This document shows, in pieces, positions 23,419 to 31,605 of a stretch of 47,295 bases of DNA (position 1 is its first letter; every line of letters begins with the position of its first letter). Source of the DNA: Acetobacter sacchari. GTDB taxonomy: Bacteria > Pseudomonadota > Alphaproteobacteria > Acetobacterales > Acetobacteraceae. Where the stretch lies: assembly GCF_017377715.1 (NCBI RefSeq), contig NZ_JAFVMF010000025.1:1-47295 (forward strand), given 5' to 3'. A program made the translations under genes and the position numbers. Under the pieces are notes generated by a model. The model saw only the letters and a program-made list of their open reading frames with translations. It searched no databases and was not told where the DNA came from.

Positions 23419-25626
23419 TCAGCCCTTTCGCAGCGCCCACGGAGCGGCAGGTTTACCCGGAGCGCCACGCTTGCCGAGCCATGGCTTCAGGTCCTCGAAG
23501 CCTCGCGGCCGTGCGGCGCCCGCCCAGAGCAGTCCCGTTTCAGCGGAGAAGGTCGCCGCCTGCTTCAGTCCGCCATCTGCATATTTCTGCAACGCGACGC
23601 CGAGGCCACGCGCCATGACCGGCATCTGGTCGAGCGGAAAAATCAAAAAGCGACGGTTGGTTCCCAACACCGCGACATGATCTCCCTCGACTGCAGAGCA
23701 GACAGCGGCGCTTTCGTCGCCCTTGAGATTCAGCACCTGTCGCCCGCTGCGCTTTTCGGCTGCGAGATCAGCGTCCGCAACCAGCATGCCGCGTCCGGCG
23801 CTGGAGGCCACAAGCCACTTTTCGTGCACGCCCAGCTGGAAAACGGCGAGAATGTCCTCGTCGTTTGAGAGGTCCATCATCAAACGAACCGGCTGCCCGT
23901 CGCCCCGGCCGCGCGGCAGGTCGGCGGCGTTGACCGTATAGGCCCGTCCGTCCGTCGCGAAGAAGCATATCCGGTCCGTGCTCTGACACGGCAGGGCCAG
24001 ACGCAGCGAATCGCCTTCCTTGAACTTCTGCGCCGCGGCGTCGATTCCGTGTCCCTTGACCGCTCGGACCCACCCTTTTTCAGAAAGGATCAGGGTCAGC
24101 GGTTCACGCTCGATCATGGTGGCCGCAGAGATGTCGATTTTCTCGGGCGCCGCAGCCAGCGTGCTGCGCCGGGCGCCGAGCGCGCCCGAGCCGAAAGCCT
24201 TGCCGATCGCCCTGACCTCGTTGGAGATGTTCGCCCACCGCAGCGTGACGTCTCCGAGCAGCGCCTTCAGAGAATCTCGTTCAGCGCTCAAGGAGGTGTG
24301 TTCCTTGCGAATCTCGATCTCTTCGAGCTTGCGCAGGCTGCGCAGGCGCATGTTCAGGATCGCTTCCGCCTGAACCTCTGTCAGGCTGAACGCCGCCATG
24401 AGGCCGGCGCGGGCGTCGTCTTCCTCACGGATGATGCGGATCACCTCGTCGAGGTTCGCGTAGACAGCGAGGAAACCTTCGAGGATCTCGATTCGACGCT
24501 CAACGGCGGCGAGACGATGGCGACTGCGACGCTCCAGAACCTCATGCCGGTGATCGAGCCATGCGCGCAGGACCTGCCGCAGGCCAAGCACGCCGGGGGC
24601 GCGGTCAGGGCCGAGCACGTTCATGTTCAACGGGAAACGGCTTTCCAGCGCGGTGGCGCGGAACATCGTCTCCATCAGGACCTCGGGCTCCACAGCACGG
24701 GTCTTGGGCTCGAGGACCAGGCGGATGTCCTCAGCGCTTTCGTCGCGCACGTCGCCAAGTAGCGGCAGCTTCTTCTGCTCGATCAGATCCGCGATCTGTT
24801 CGATCAGGCGCGATTTCTGCACCTGATACGGGATTTCAGTGACGACGATCTGCCAGGTGCCGAAGCGCCCCTGCTCGACCGCCCAGCGCGCGCGGATGCG
24901 GAAGCCGCCACGGCCGGTTTCATAGGCTTGCAGGATCGCCGCAGGTTCTTCGACGATCAGGCCGCCCGTCGGGAAATCCGGGCCGGGCATGTGCTGCAGC
25001 AGCTCGGCGGTCGTCGCGTCCGGCTTGCGGATCAGCAGCGCGGCGGCGGCGCAGAGCTCTCCTGCATTGTGCGGCGGGATGCTGGTGGCCATGCCGACGG
25101 CGATGCCCGCCGCGCCGTTGGCGAGCAGATTAGGAAAGGCAGCCGGAAGCACGACGGGCTCGCTTTCCTCGCCGTCATAGGTCGGGCGGAAATCGACGGC
25201 GTCGTCGGCGATGCCTTCCAGCAGCGCCTGCGCCACCTTCGTCAGGCGCGCTTCCGTGTATCGCATTGCCGCGGCGTTATCGCCGTCGACCGAACCGAAA
25301 TTCCCCTGCCCTTCGACGAGCGGGAAACGCACGGCGAAATCCTGCGCGAGACGCACCAGCGCCTCGTAGACCGAGGCGTCGCCGTGCGGGTGGTATTTAC
25401 CGATCACGTCGCCGACGACGCGTGCACACTTTTTAAACCCGGATGTGGGATCGAGGCGAAGCTGATGCATCGCGTACACGAGACGTCGATGCACCGGCTT
25501 AAGCCCGTCGCGCACGTCGGGAAGCGACCGGGACATGATGGTGGACATGGCGTAGGCCAGGTACCGCTCGCTCAGCGCGTCGGCGAGCTTCGTATCCTCA
25601 ATATGGCCTTCGAACGTGTCACTCAT
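23419..25626 (-). CDS. parC: DNA topoisomerase IV subunit A (ParC)
   Basis: ParC is the DNA-cleaving subunit of topoisomerase IV, which decatenates chromosomes with ParE. The start M-S-D-T-F (ATG 25626) precedes the typical [18 protein letters not shown] block (24-41). The catalytic Tyr is Y123 in M-R-Y-T-E-A-R. The quinolone pocket reads [10 protein letters not shown] (79-88), with Ala at the position usually Ser in E. coli ParC. The C-terminal half contains the coiled coil and degenerate pinwheel blades. At 735 residues it is normal for alphaproteobacterial ParC. GyrA is excluded by length and the lack of a canonical GyrA-box. Confidence 0.93.
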   Translation of the reverse strand: MSDTFEGHIEDTKLADALSERYLAYAMSTIMSRSLPDVRDGLKPVHRRLVYAMHQLRLDPTSGFKKCARVVGDVIGKYHPHGDASVYEALVRLAQDFAVRFPLVEGQGNFGSVDGDNAAAMRYTEARLTKVAQALLEGIADDAVDFRPTYDGEESEPVVLPAAFPNLLANGAAGIAVGMATSIPPHNAGELCAAAALLIRKPDATTAELLQHMPGPDFPTGGLIVEEPAAILQAYETGRGGFRIRARWAVEQGRFGTWQIVVTEIPYQVQKSRLIEQIADLIEQKKLPLLGDVRDESAEDIRLVLEPKTRAVEPEVLMETMFRATALESRFPLNMNVLGPDRAPGVLGLRQVLRAWLDHRHEVLERRSRHRLAAVERRIEILEGFLAVYANLDEVIRIIREEDDARAGLMAAFSLTEVQAEAILNMRLRSLRKLEEIEIRKEHTSLSAERDSLKALLGDVTLRWANISNEVRAIGKAFGSGALGARRSTLAAAPEKIDISAATMIEREPLTLILSEKGWVRAVKGHGIDAAAQKFKEGDSLRLALPCQSTDRICFFATDGRAYTVNAADLPRGRGDGQPVRLMMDLSNDEDILAVFQLGVHEKWLVASSAGRGMLVADADLAAEKRSGRQVLNLKGDESAAVCSAVEGDHVAVLGTNRRFLIFPLDQMPVMARGLGVALQKYADGGLKQAATFSAETGLLWAGAARPRGFEDLKPWLGKRGAPGKPAAPWALRKG

Positions 25627-25668
25627 ACCGGTCCTCCATGGGCGCCACACATAACGGAGAGCCACGTT

Positions 25669-26133
25669 TTGGCCAACACGCCCTGTCGCCGCACGACGAG
25701 ATCAGAACGCATCCACGCCCTGTCGCGGCAAATGGCGTTGCCGCTGGCGACGCTCGTCACGCTGAGCGCGTGCTCCCCGGCTGCGCCATTTCTGAAGACT
25801 GGAGATGAACTCGCGCATAGCGGTTTCACCGCCCATTACGCCGACACGACCGAACGCTACGCCATGATGAACCTGTTGCCTGCGGGCATGCTGACATACC
25901 GACCGACTGCGACAGGGCCGGTTTATCTCTACGCTGATCGGCTCGGGTGCGGCTGCGTCTATATGGGCGGACGTTCTGCGTTCGCAGAATACTCACGCGG
26001 ACATCAGGCTCCCGCCTACGCCGCCATGACCGCGGAACTCAACCAGCATCCGGGATGGGACTGGAGCGTATGGTCAGGCAACGCTGATCCGGGGCCGTCT
26101 CAGCCACGGCATGTCATCGGCGCGGAGTGGTGA
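25669..26133 (+). CDS. Predicted lipoprotein, 154 aa
   Basis: A TTG start at 25669 is preceded by GGAGAG at 8 bases and gives a basic N-region, hydrophobic core and lipobox L-S-A-C (Cys35), so it should be lipidated. An ATG at 25732 would leave a signal peptide without positive charge. The mature part is small, with Tyr-rich strands and a G-C-G-C-V-Y pair near residue 102. No family is recognised. It is divergent from parC and 93 bases before the Ivy-like gene; co-transcription is possible. Confidence 0.65.
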   Translation: MANTPCRRTTRSERIHALSRQMALPLATLVTLSACSPAAPFLKTGDELAHSGFTAHYADTTERYAMMNLLPAGMLTYRPTATGPVYLYADRLGCGCVYMGGRSAFAEYSRGHQAPAYAAMTAELNQHPGWDWSVWSGNADPGPSQPRHVIGAEW

Positions 26134-26226
26134 GGACGTGCTGGAGCTTTCGCAATCGCCTCTTTGCCGGTAGATTGAAAACAGACCGTCTAAAGAAAAA
26201 ACAAAAAACAATTACGGGAGAATTTC

Positions 26227-26682
26227 ATGAAATTGAGCGCATTGCTGGGAGTCATGCTCGTTGTCGGCGTCACAGTTTCCGCCGCTCAGGCAGATCCGGC
26301 CACGTTCAATACGTATTCAACGGACCCAAACTGGTCCACGCGACTGAACGCAATGTTTGGAAAAACGTCCAAACCAGACTGGTTGAAAAACGCCACGTCA
26401 TCCGAAGCCGTGTCTGTCACGATGGACGGCAAGCCTTATACCGTGCTGCTTGCATGCAAAAAACATGATTGCGGCAATCATCAACTCGCCATTCTCTTCG
26501 ACAATGCGGCGATTTATGGCTTGCGCCTTGAGGCTGCGGACGGCAGCCCGAGAGAAACGCTGACGTGGTTCAATATCGGCGGCGGGCCAGAGAGCATCGA
26601 CGGGAAAACTATCCTTTACGCGGCGATCACTGGCAGTCTTTTCAATCACCCTGAGGCGTTCGCCTTTCCGGTAAAAAAATAG
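26227..26682 (+). CDS. Ivy-family periplasmic lysozyme inhibitor
   Basis: The 151-residue protein has a signal peptide cleaved after about residue 22 (A-Q-A/D) and the Ivy signature C-K-K-H-D-C-G (77-83), the disulphide-bonded loop that plugs the active site of C-type lysozyme in Ivy. The following L-A-I-L-F-D strand and the C-terminal F-N-H-P segment also fit the family. Such proteins protect peptidoglycan in the periplasm against host or environmental lysozymes, or control endogenous lytic transglycosylases. Well-placed GGAG precedes the ATG. Confidence 0.85.
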   Translation: MKLSALLGVMLVVGVTVSAAQADPATFNTYSTDPNWSTRLNAMFGKTSKPDWLKNATSSEAVSVTMDGKPYTVLLACKKHDCGNHQLAILFDNAAIYGLRLEAADGSPRETLTWFNIGGGPESIDGKTILYAAITGSLFNHPEAFAFPVKK

Positions 26683-26729
26683 ACGCCTCACTCCCCGAGC
26701 CAAGGCCCAAAACCCGAGACCGAACGACT

Positions 26730-27110
26730 TCATTCGGCGACGGCCGCAAAAACCTCAGGGGATGCCGTTTTCTTTTCGAAATACGCATGCGCGTCCCCCC
26801 AATGTTTCAATGCCATGATGACGGGCTCCAGAGATCGGCCGCGTTCAGTCAGGCTGTACTCCACTTTGGGAGGCACTTCGGCATAAACCGTCCGCAGCAC
26901 GAAGCCGTCCTGCTCCAGTTCACGTAGCTGCGCTGTCAACATACGCTGCGTGACGTTCGGCAAAAGCTTGCGAATTGCGTTGAAGCGCAACGTTCCTTGC
27001 AGAAGGTGGAAGAGAATGACGCCCTTCCACTTTCCGTCGATCAGTTCGAGCGTCGCCTCCACAGCGCAACCCGGGCTGCAGTCCAGTTGTTTATGGCGGA
27101 TACGGGGCAT
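26730..27110 (-). CDS. HxlR-family transcriptional regulator
   Basis: A winged-helix MarR-like regulator of the HxlR type. It shows the family N-terminus D-C-S-P-G-C-A-V-E-A-T (10-20) and L-I-D-G-K-W-K (24-30), the L-R-F-N-A-I-R-K recognition region and the wing E-Y-S-L-T-E-R-G-R-S-L. ATG 27110 is chosen because it gives the usual length (126 aa). HxlR proteins sense electrophiles, quinones, or formaldehyde through N-terminal Cys; Cys11 and Cys15 are present. It is divergent from the dehydrogenase operon and probably controls it. Confidence 0.9.
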   Translation of the reverse strand: MPRIRHKQLDCSPGCAVEATLELIDGKWKGVILFHLLQGTLRFNAIRKLLPNVTQRMLTAQLRELEQDGFVLRTVYAEVPPKVEYSLTERGRSLEPVIMALKHWGDAHAYFEKKTASPEVFAAVAE

Positions 27111-27114
27111 GACG

Positions 27115-27130
27115 GTATCATTTCCGATAC
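27115..27130. promoter_or_regulatory. Candidate HxlR operator, GTATC-N6-GATAC
   Basis: A perfect inverted repeat GTATC / GATAC with 6 bases between lies 5 bases upstream of the regulator start in the 100-bp divergent intergenic region. Dyads of this size and half-site type are usual for HxlR-family dimers. The palindrome is seen directly; regulator binding is inferred. Confidence 0.5.
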
Positions 27131-27210
27131 TATGGGCGTTATATGTGCGTTCTTGCGGATAGTGATGATAGCGCCCCATCTTCATTTCATACAATGATGG
27201 AGCAGAAATC

Positions 27211-28230
27211 ATGCGTGCCGTTGGTTATCAGTCTTCCATGCCAATCGACGCCCCAAACGCTTTGGAGAACATAGAACTTCCGACCCCTACTCCGACCGGA
27301 CGGGATCTGCTCGTCGAGATTCGTGCGATTTCGGTCAATCCCGTTGACACCAAAGTGCGCCGAAACGCCGCACCTGAATCCGGGCATTGGCGCGTTCTGG
27401 GATGGGACGCAGCAGGGATCGTCACGGCGAAAGGATCAGAGGTGCGCGATTTCGCCGTAGGAGACGAGGTGTTCTACGCCGGATCGTTGCCGCGCCCCGG
27501 CACAAATGCCGAATTTCATCTCGTCGATGAACGCATCGTGGGACGCAAGCCTGCATCGCTGGACTGGGCGCAGGCGGCGGCCCTCCCTCTGACCGCGATC
27601 ACCGCCTGGGAAATGCTGTTTGATCGCCTCGATATCCGGCGAACCGTGCCTGGAACGACGCCCTCCCTGCTGATCATCGGCGGCGCAGGCGGCGTCGGCT
27701 CGATCGCGATCCAGCTGGCGCGCGTCCTGACGGACGTGACCGTCATAGCCACCGCCTCCCGTCCGGAAACACAGGAATGGGTCCGCAGCCTTGGCGCGCA
27801 TCATGTGCTCGACCATCGTTCGCCCCTGGCCGCACAGGTCGCAAGTCTTCCGACTGGCGCTCCAGGGTTCGTGTTCTCTACGACCCAAACCGACCAACAC
27901 TTTGCCGATATCGTGGAACTGCTGGCGCCGCAGGGGCATTTCGGATTGATCGACGATCCGCAGACGCTCGACGCTATGCCGTTCAAGCGCAAGAGTCTGT
28001 CGCTCCACTGGGAGTCCATGTTCACTCGCTCGGTGTTCAGCACAGCCGATATGGCCGAGCAGGGAAAGCTTCTGAACGAGGTCTCTGCTCTGGTGGATAG
28101 CGGCCGCATCCGCACGACGCTGGGCGAGAATTTTGGCCCGATCAACGCAAGCAATTTGCGTCGGGCTCACGCTCTTATCGAAAGCGGTCAGGCGAAGGGA
28201 AAAATCGTTCTCTCAGGCTTCGGCGTGTGA
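27211..28230 (+). CDS. MDR-superfamily zinc-independent quinone-reductase-like dehydrogenase
   Basis: An NADPH-dependent quinone or enone reductase of the medium-chain dehydrogenase superfamily. The GroES-like N-terminus has S-V-N-P-V-D-T-K (46-53), and the nucleotide-binding motif is G-G-A-G-G-V-G-S (about 157-164). The Cys/His ligands of zinc alcohol dehydrogenases are absent, so it belongs with the zinc-free ZADH group. It is first in a four-gene unit with starts 13, -4 and 5 bases after the previous stops. The HxlR partner suggests induction by electrophiles or quinones. Confidence 0.88.
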   Translation: MRAVGYQSSMPIDAPNALENIELPTPTPTGRDLLVEIRAISVNPVDTKVRRNAAPESGHWRVLGWDAAGIVTAKGSEVRDFAVGDEVFYAGSLPRPGTNAEFHLVDERIVGRKPASLDWAQAAALPLTAITAWEMLFDRLDIRRTVPGTTPSLLIIGGAGGVGSIAIQLARVLTDVTVIATASRPETQEWVRSLGAHHVLDHRSPLAAQVASLPTGAPGFVFSTTQTDQHFADIVELLAPQGHFGLIDDPQTLDAMPFKRKSLSLHWESMFTRSVFSTADMAEQGKLLNEVSALVDSGRIRTTLGENFGPINASNLRRAHALIESGQAKGKIVLSGFGV

Positions 28231-28242
28231 AAGGCGTCAATC

Positions 28243-28629
28243 ATGAGCACAGAACCAACGGATATCGTGCGCCTTTGGTATGCGACCGGCGATGCATCGC
28301 TGCTGGCGGATGATATCGTCTGGACCGTTCTTGACACGTTCCCCGAAGGGGGACGCCATGTCGGACGGAGGGCAGTGACCGAACGTTTTTTCCCCGCCGT
28401 CAAAAGCCATTTCACAGAATACGCTGCGCTACCCGAGACATTCGTGGTTTGCGGGGAAAACGTCGCGACGTCGGGATTTTATCAGGTGCGCACGAAGCGC
28501 GGACAAGCAGGAACTGTCGCTTTTGCGCATTTCTGGACTGTTCGAAACGGCCAGATCGTCGCGCTTCATCAAGTCGCGGACACTGCACGCCTGCAGGACC
28601 TTCTACGCAGTGAGGAGGCGGGCTCATGA
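28243..28629 (+). CDS. SnoaL/NTF2-like protein
   Basis: A 128-residue protein with the cone-shaped NTF2-like fold pattern: an N-terminal helix followed by I-V-W-T-V-L-D-T-F-P-E-G-G, a second helix and paired C-terminal strands including H-F-W-T-V-R-N-G-Q-I-V. SnoaL-type proteins bind or isomerise small hydrophobic molecules, including polyketide and steroid-like compounds. The substrate is unknown. It lies in the operon between the dehydrogenase and the cupin; the latter's start overlaps its stop (ATGA). Confidence 0.8.
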   Translation: MSTEPTDIVRLWYATGDASLLADDIVWTVLDTFPEGGRHVGRRAVTERFFPAVKSHFTEYAALPETFVVCGENVATSGFYQVRTKRGQAGTVAFAHFWTVRNGQIVALHQVADTARLQDLLRSEEAGS

Positions 28630-29060
28630 CCACCGACCAACACTCGTCCCTTAAAGGCGTGAAAGGTGATCGCTTCGATCTCAACGCCATCGCGTCATCG
28701 TTTCCGGATACGGCCGACACGATGCTGCTGGACACCTATCTGACTGACACGCCGTCACGCAGCATCCGGGTCTTTCGCGTCTACCGCGGCGTCCCTGCGC
28801 ATTATCACACTCAATGCGACGAAATCCTGCATGTCCTTTCTGGCGAGGGAACATTCTGGATCGACGACCCGGGGACAGAGGCTGCTTTCGCGCCCGGACA
28901 TCTTCTCGTCTTCCCCCGGCGGGCGGTGCACGCCTTGCCGCGCATACTGCGCTCCCCCATCGTGTTCCTGGCGATCGACGCGCCCCTTCGCGAACAGGAC
29001 GACGTCACATTCGTCAATCAGGAAGACGGAGCGTCAAAACAGTTTATCGCGGGGATATGA
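28626..29060 (+). CDS. Cupin-domain protein, 144 aa
   Basis: A single cupin barrel with the motif-1 metal ligands H-Y-H-x5-E-I-L (H59, H61 and the following Glu) and motif 2 G-H-L-L-V-F-P-R-R-A-V-H with another His. Such proteins bind Fe or Mn and act as dioxygenases, isomerases or sensors; the substrate cannot be inferred. It starts in an ATGA overlap with the SnoaL-like gene and is followed 5 bases later by the Yellow-like gene, so the four genes appear co-transcribed. Confidence 0.82.
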   Translation: MTTDQHSSLKGVKGDRFDLNAIASSFPDTADTMLLDTYLTDTPSRSIRVFRVYRGVPAHYHTQCDEILHVLSGEGTFWIDDPGTEAAFAPGHLLVFPRRAVHALPRILRSPIVFLAIDAPLREQDDVTFVNQEDGASKQFIAGI

Positions 29061-29064
29061 CGTC

Positions 29065-30243
29065 GTGAGAAAAACCATATCCGCGAGCTCCTCACGGCGA
29101 CGCATTCGATACGCCGCCATGGCGGCCGGGTTCCTCCTTTACGGTTTTTGGGCGCTGAATTCCGGCAATGCCCGGACATCCATTCTGGACGTGCAGGCAT
29201 CGAGTTCGGCGCTGGACTGGAATGCCGTGGCCATATCTGCGGATCGCGTAATCGTCGCCGGGCCGCGCTGGACCGGTTTTCACGGTCCCTCCGTGGCAAT
29301 TCTGACAAAGCAAGGCGCTCTGCAAGCATTTCCGACTGTTGAATGGAATGGCTGGAAACCGGGTCTCGACGCCACAAAGCATTTCGTCAACGTGAACGCC
29401 CTGCATATCGATCCGGAGGGAACGCTCTGGGTTGTCGACACCGGGACGCCGCAATTTGGCGGACCAACGCTCGTAAACGGCCCGAAACTGGTCAGGCTCG
29501 ATCCGCAGACGGGAAACGTTCTCCGAATTTACCCCCTGGGTCCAGATGTGGCGCCGCGGGGAAGCTATATCGACGATATCCGCTTCAACGGTCCGCACGC
29601 TTATCTGACCGATGCGGGAAAAGGCGCGATTTTAGTGCTTGATATCGCAACGGGCGTCTGCCGACGTGTTCTCGATGGCGTTCCGGCCACACAGGCGCGT
29701 CCGGAACGGCCAATCGTCATGGAGGGAGACGTCGTCAAAACCAGCAACGGCGCGCCCCTGCTGGTCAACGCCGACCCTCTGGAAGTCAGCCCTGACGGGC
29801 GCTTCCTTTATTTCGGTCCGCTTGAGGGTCCCTGGTCGAAAGTTCCTACCGCGTTATTGGACAACCCGGCGACCCCCGCCGCAACACTTGCCGCATCGGT
29901 GGAACCCTGGGCGGATTTGCCGCCGATTGGCGGCAGCGCGATGGACGCGCGGGGCGCACTCTATTTTACGGCCCTGAAGGACAAGACTGTCTATCGGCGT
30001 GACCCGGACGGGCGGATAACGCCGCTTGTCTCTGATGATCGTCTGAACTGGGCGGATGCGCCATTTCTTACTCATGATGGACAACTGTGGCTTCCGGTCG
30101 CGCAACTCAACAGGCTGCCGCAGTTTCAGCAGGGTCGGTCGCGCGTAGCTCTCCCATTTCTGCTGCTGTCCATGAAAGTGCGCCCCGGCCGATATGGCCA
30201 GGCAGCGCCAACTACCGAACGAGGCATCCGTTCAGGCGGTTAG
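29065..30243 (+). CDS. Yellow/major-royal-jelly-protein-like secreted protein, 392 aa
   Basis: A GTG start at 29065 gives a basic N-region and hydrophobic segment (about residues 15-32) acting as a signal or anchor. The rest is a beta-propeller-type sequence with T-L-W-V-V-D-T-G-T-P, S-Y-I-D-D-I-R-F and G-G-S-A-M-D-A-R-G-A-L-Y-F motifs, the pattern of the MRJP/Yellow family (L-dopachrome-converting enzymes and relatives) found in bacteria. It is probably periplasmic. An ATG at 29119 is an alternative start. Together with the quinone reductase it suggests action on quinones or phenolics; this is inference. Confidence 0.78.
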   Translation: MRKTISASSSRRRIRYAAMAAGFLLYGFWALNSGNARTSILDVQASSSALDWNAVAISADRVIVAGPRWTGFHGPSVAILTKQGALQAFPTVEWNGWKPGLDATKHFVNVNALHIDPEGTLWVVDTGTPQFGGPTLVNGPKLVRLDPQTGNVLRIYPLGPDVAPRGSYIDDIRFNGPHAYLTDAGKGAILVLDIATGVCRRVLDGVPATQARPERPIVMEGDVVKTSNGAPLLVNADPLEVSPDGRFLYFGPLEGPWSKVPTALLDNPATPAATLAASVEPWADLPPIGGSAMDARGALYFTALKDKTVYRRDPDGRITPLVSDDRLNWADAPFLTHDGQLWLPVAQLNRLPQFQQGRSRVALPFLLLSMKVRPGRYGQAAPTTERGIRSGG

Positions 30244-30382
30244 TGAGCCGCACCCGCACGAGCGCGCCGAGAATCGAAGCTCCATCAACATGGGCAATTT
30301 GCGCCTGACCCATAGTCGTATCAGCTACGGTCGGGCGAAGGGCAAATCGTTTTCTGGGCCTTCAGAGCGTAAAAGACATTGC

Positions 30383-31423
30383 TCATTGAGGCTCCAACAC
30401 GCACTGCTTTTGCGCGTTCCAGCGCCAGAGCGTGTCGTTTGTAAGTTCAGTGTTGCCCCACCACCGATGAATCGGGACATAGTCAGCTATATCGGCCTGC
30501 CCCGCCGCCAGACGCAGACCAATGTCCGTCAAACTCAACCGGCGGTTCCGGTGGGCGTCATAGGCCGCCTGTGGAAAGGCCTGACCCGCAACCGGAGCCC
30601 GCCTTAGCGGATTTGGCAAAAGCCCACGGATCACAGGCGTTGGCCCCGCCGCCAATTGTTGCAGGCTCTCCTCAACATAGCAGCTACCGAACCGGGGGCC
30701 GCCGAGCTCCGCATAGGCGCCATTTACCACAGACGCCCAGTTGGCGTCAGGGTTAAGCGCCTGCGTGACAAGCGCCGCCTGTGTCGCGCTCAGGCCTGTG
30801 TCATGCGCCGGAAGCTCGGTGAGCATTTTACGGCCCGCTTGATACAGGAATGGAAGAGCCTCGACTGCGTTTGGCGTCAATTGAGAAAACTGTCGTGGAT
30901 CCGGCTGACCAAACGCCGACCAGAACCGCCGGGCGGCCTGAATATGATCTTGAGCGAGCCCTATTTTTTTGGGCCTGAGCCGCAGAAGGGCATCCGCACT
31001 GATGCTCCCGACTGCGTTACCGGAATGGATCAAACTGACATTACCCGGCACGACGTCGAAGCTACCGAGATAAACAAGAAAATGGACCAGCGTGATCTGT
31101 CCACGCACCGTCGGGTCGAACCAGCACTCTACCGCATCAAACTGTTCTATAAATCTAAATAGGCTGCCTTCATGTTTAAAAAACTGTGAATCGGGCTGAT
31201 CAAAGCCGCTCAGGAGAACGAATTTAGGATGCCTGAGAGGACTCCAGACCTCAAAACAGGACGTTGTGTCCGCTTGTGTTGGCAAAGGGCCGAAGAGCGA
31301 GAATGCTGTTTTCTCCGAACCGTCAGTGTCGCGCAGAAGATTGATCGAGCGCTCCGCGTATTGCGCGAGCTTTACATGGCCCATAGTGGAATCGGAGTCG
31401 CATAAAAACAGCCTTTTCAGCAC
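30383..31423 (-). CDS. DUF1835-like protein, 346 aa
   Basis: The GTG start at 31423 has a good GGAGG 9 bases upstream. N-terminal L-C-D-S-D-S-T-M-G-H-V-K (about 6-17) resembles the DUF1835 beginning; C-terminal L-S-L-T-D-I-G-L-R-L, A-D-Y-V-P-I-H-R-W-W-G-N and W-R-W-N match the known end of that family. Function is unknown in the family. The gene is convergent with the Yellow-like gene and downstream of the metal efflux operon on the same strand, but with an independent ribosome site. Confidence 0.72.
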   Translation of the reverse strand: MLKRLFLCDSDSTMGHVKLAQYAERSINLLRDTDGSEKTAFSLFGPLPTQADTTSCFEVWSPLRHPKFVLLSGFDQPDSQFFKHEGSLFRFIEQFDAVECWFDPTVRGQITLVHFLVYLGSFDVVPGNVSLIHSGNAVGSISADALLRLRPKKIGLAQDHIQAARRFWSAFGQPDPRQFSQLTPNAVEALPFLYQAGRKMLTELPAHDTGLSATQAALVTQALNPDANWASVVNGAYAELGGPRFGSCYVEESLQQLAAGPTPVIRGLLPNPLRRAPVAGQAFPQAAYDAHRNRRLSLTDIGLRLAAGQADIADYVPIHRWWGNTELTNDTLWRWNAQKQCVLEPQ

Positions 31424-31452
31424 TGAGCATTGCCTCCGCTGGCGACCATCTC

Positions 31453-31605
31453 TCAATCAGGCGTCATAACGATCACGTCATAGAGGAATTCAGACTGCTC
31501 CTTACGGCGGGAAATATGGAAGTACTTTCTCGATAACGCTGCGCGAGCACCGCAAGGTCAACGCCGTATGTCTCTCGCCCGGATAGAAGCGCCCGCGCCC
31601 CGATC
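31453..31605 (-). pseudogene. Possible frameshifted small gene after czcA
   Basis: A frame beginning at GTG overlapping the CzcA-type stop (GTGA) encodes about 26 protein-like residues containing S-G-R-E-T-Y-G-V-D-L, after which the reading sense appears to move into another frame (with F-L-Y-D-V-I-V-M-T-P-D before TGA at 31453). A single base change in the run near 31527 would join the two. No family is recognised. It could be a decayed third component of the efflux operon, or chance. Confidence 0.3.

Noticed and set aside
23223..23468. Minus-strand frame between parC and the complex operon
   Set aside because: No recognisable domain, overlaps the parC end and has poor composition for a gene.
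24928..25668. Upstream extension of the lipoprotein frame
   Set aside because: It is antisense to parC; the TTG at 25669 with a ribosome site marks the likely real start.
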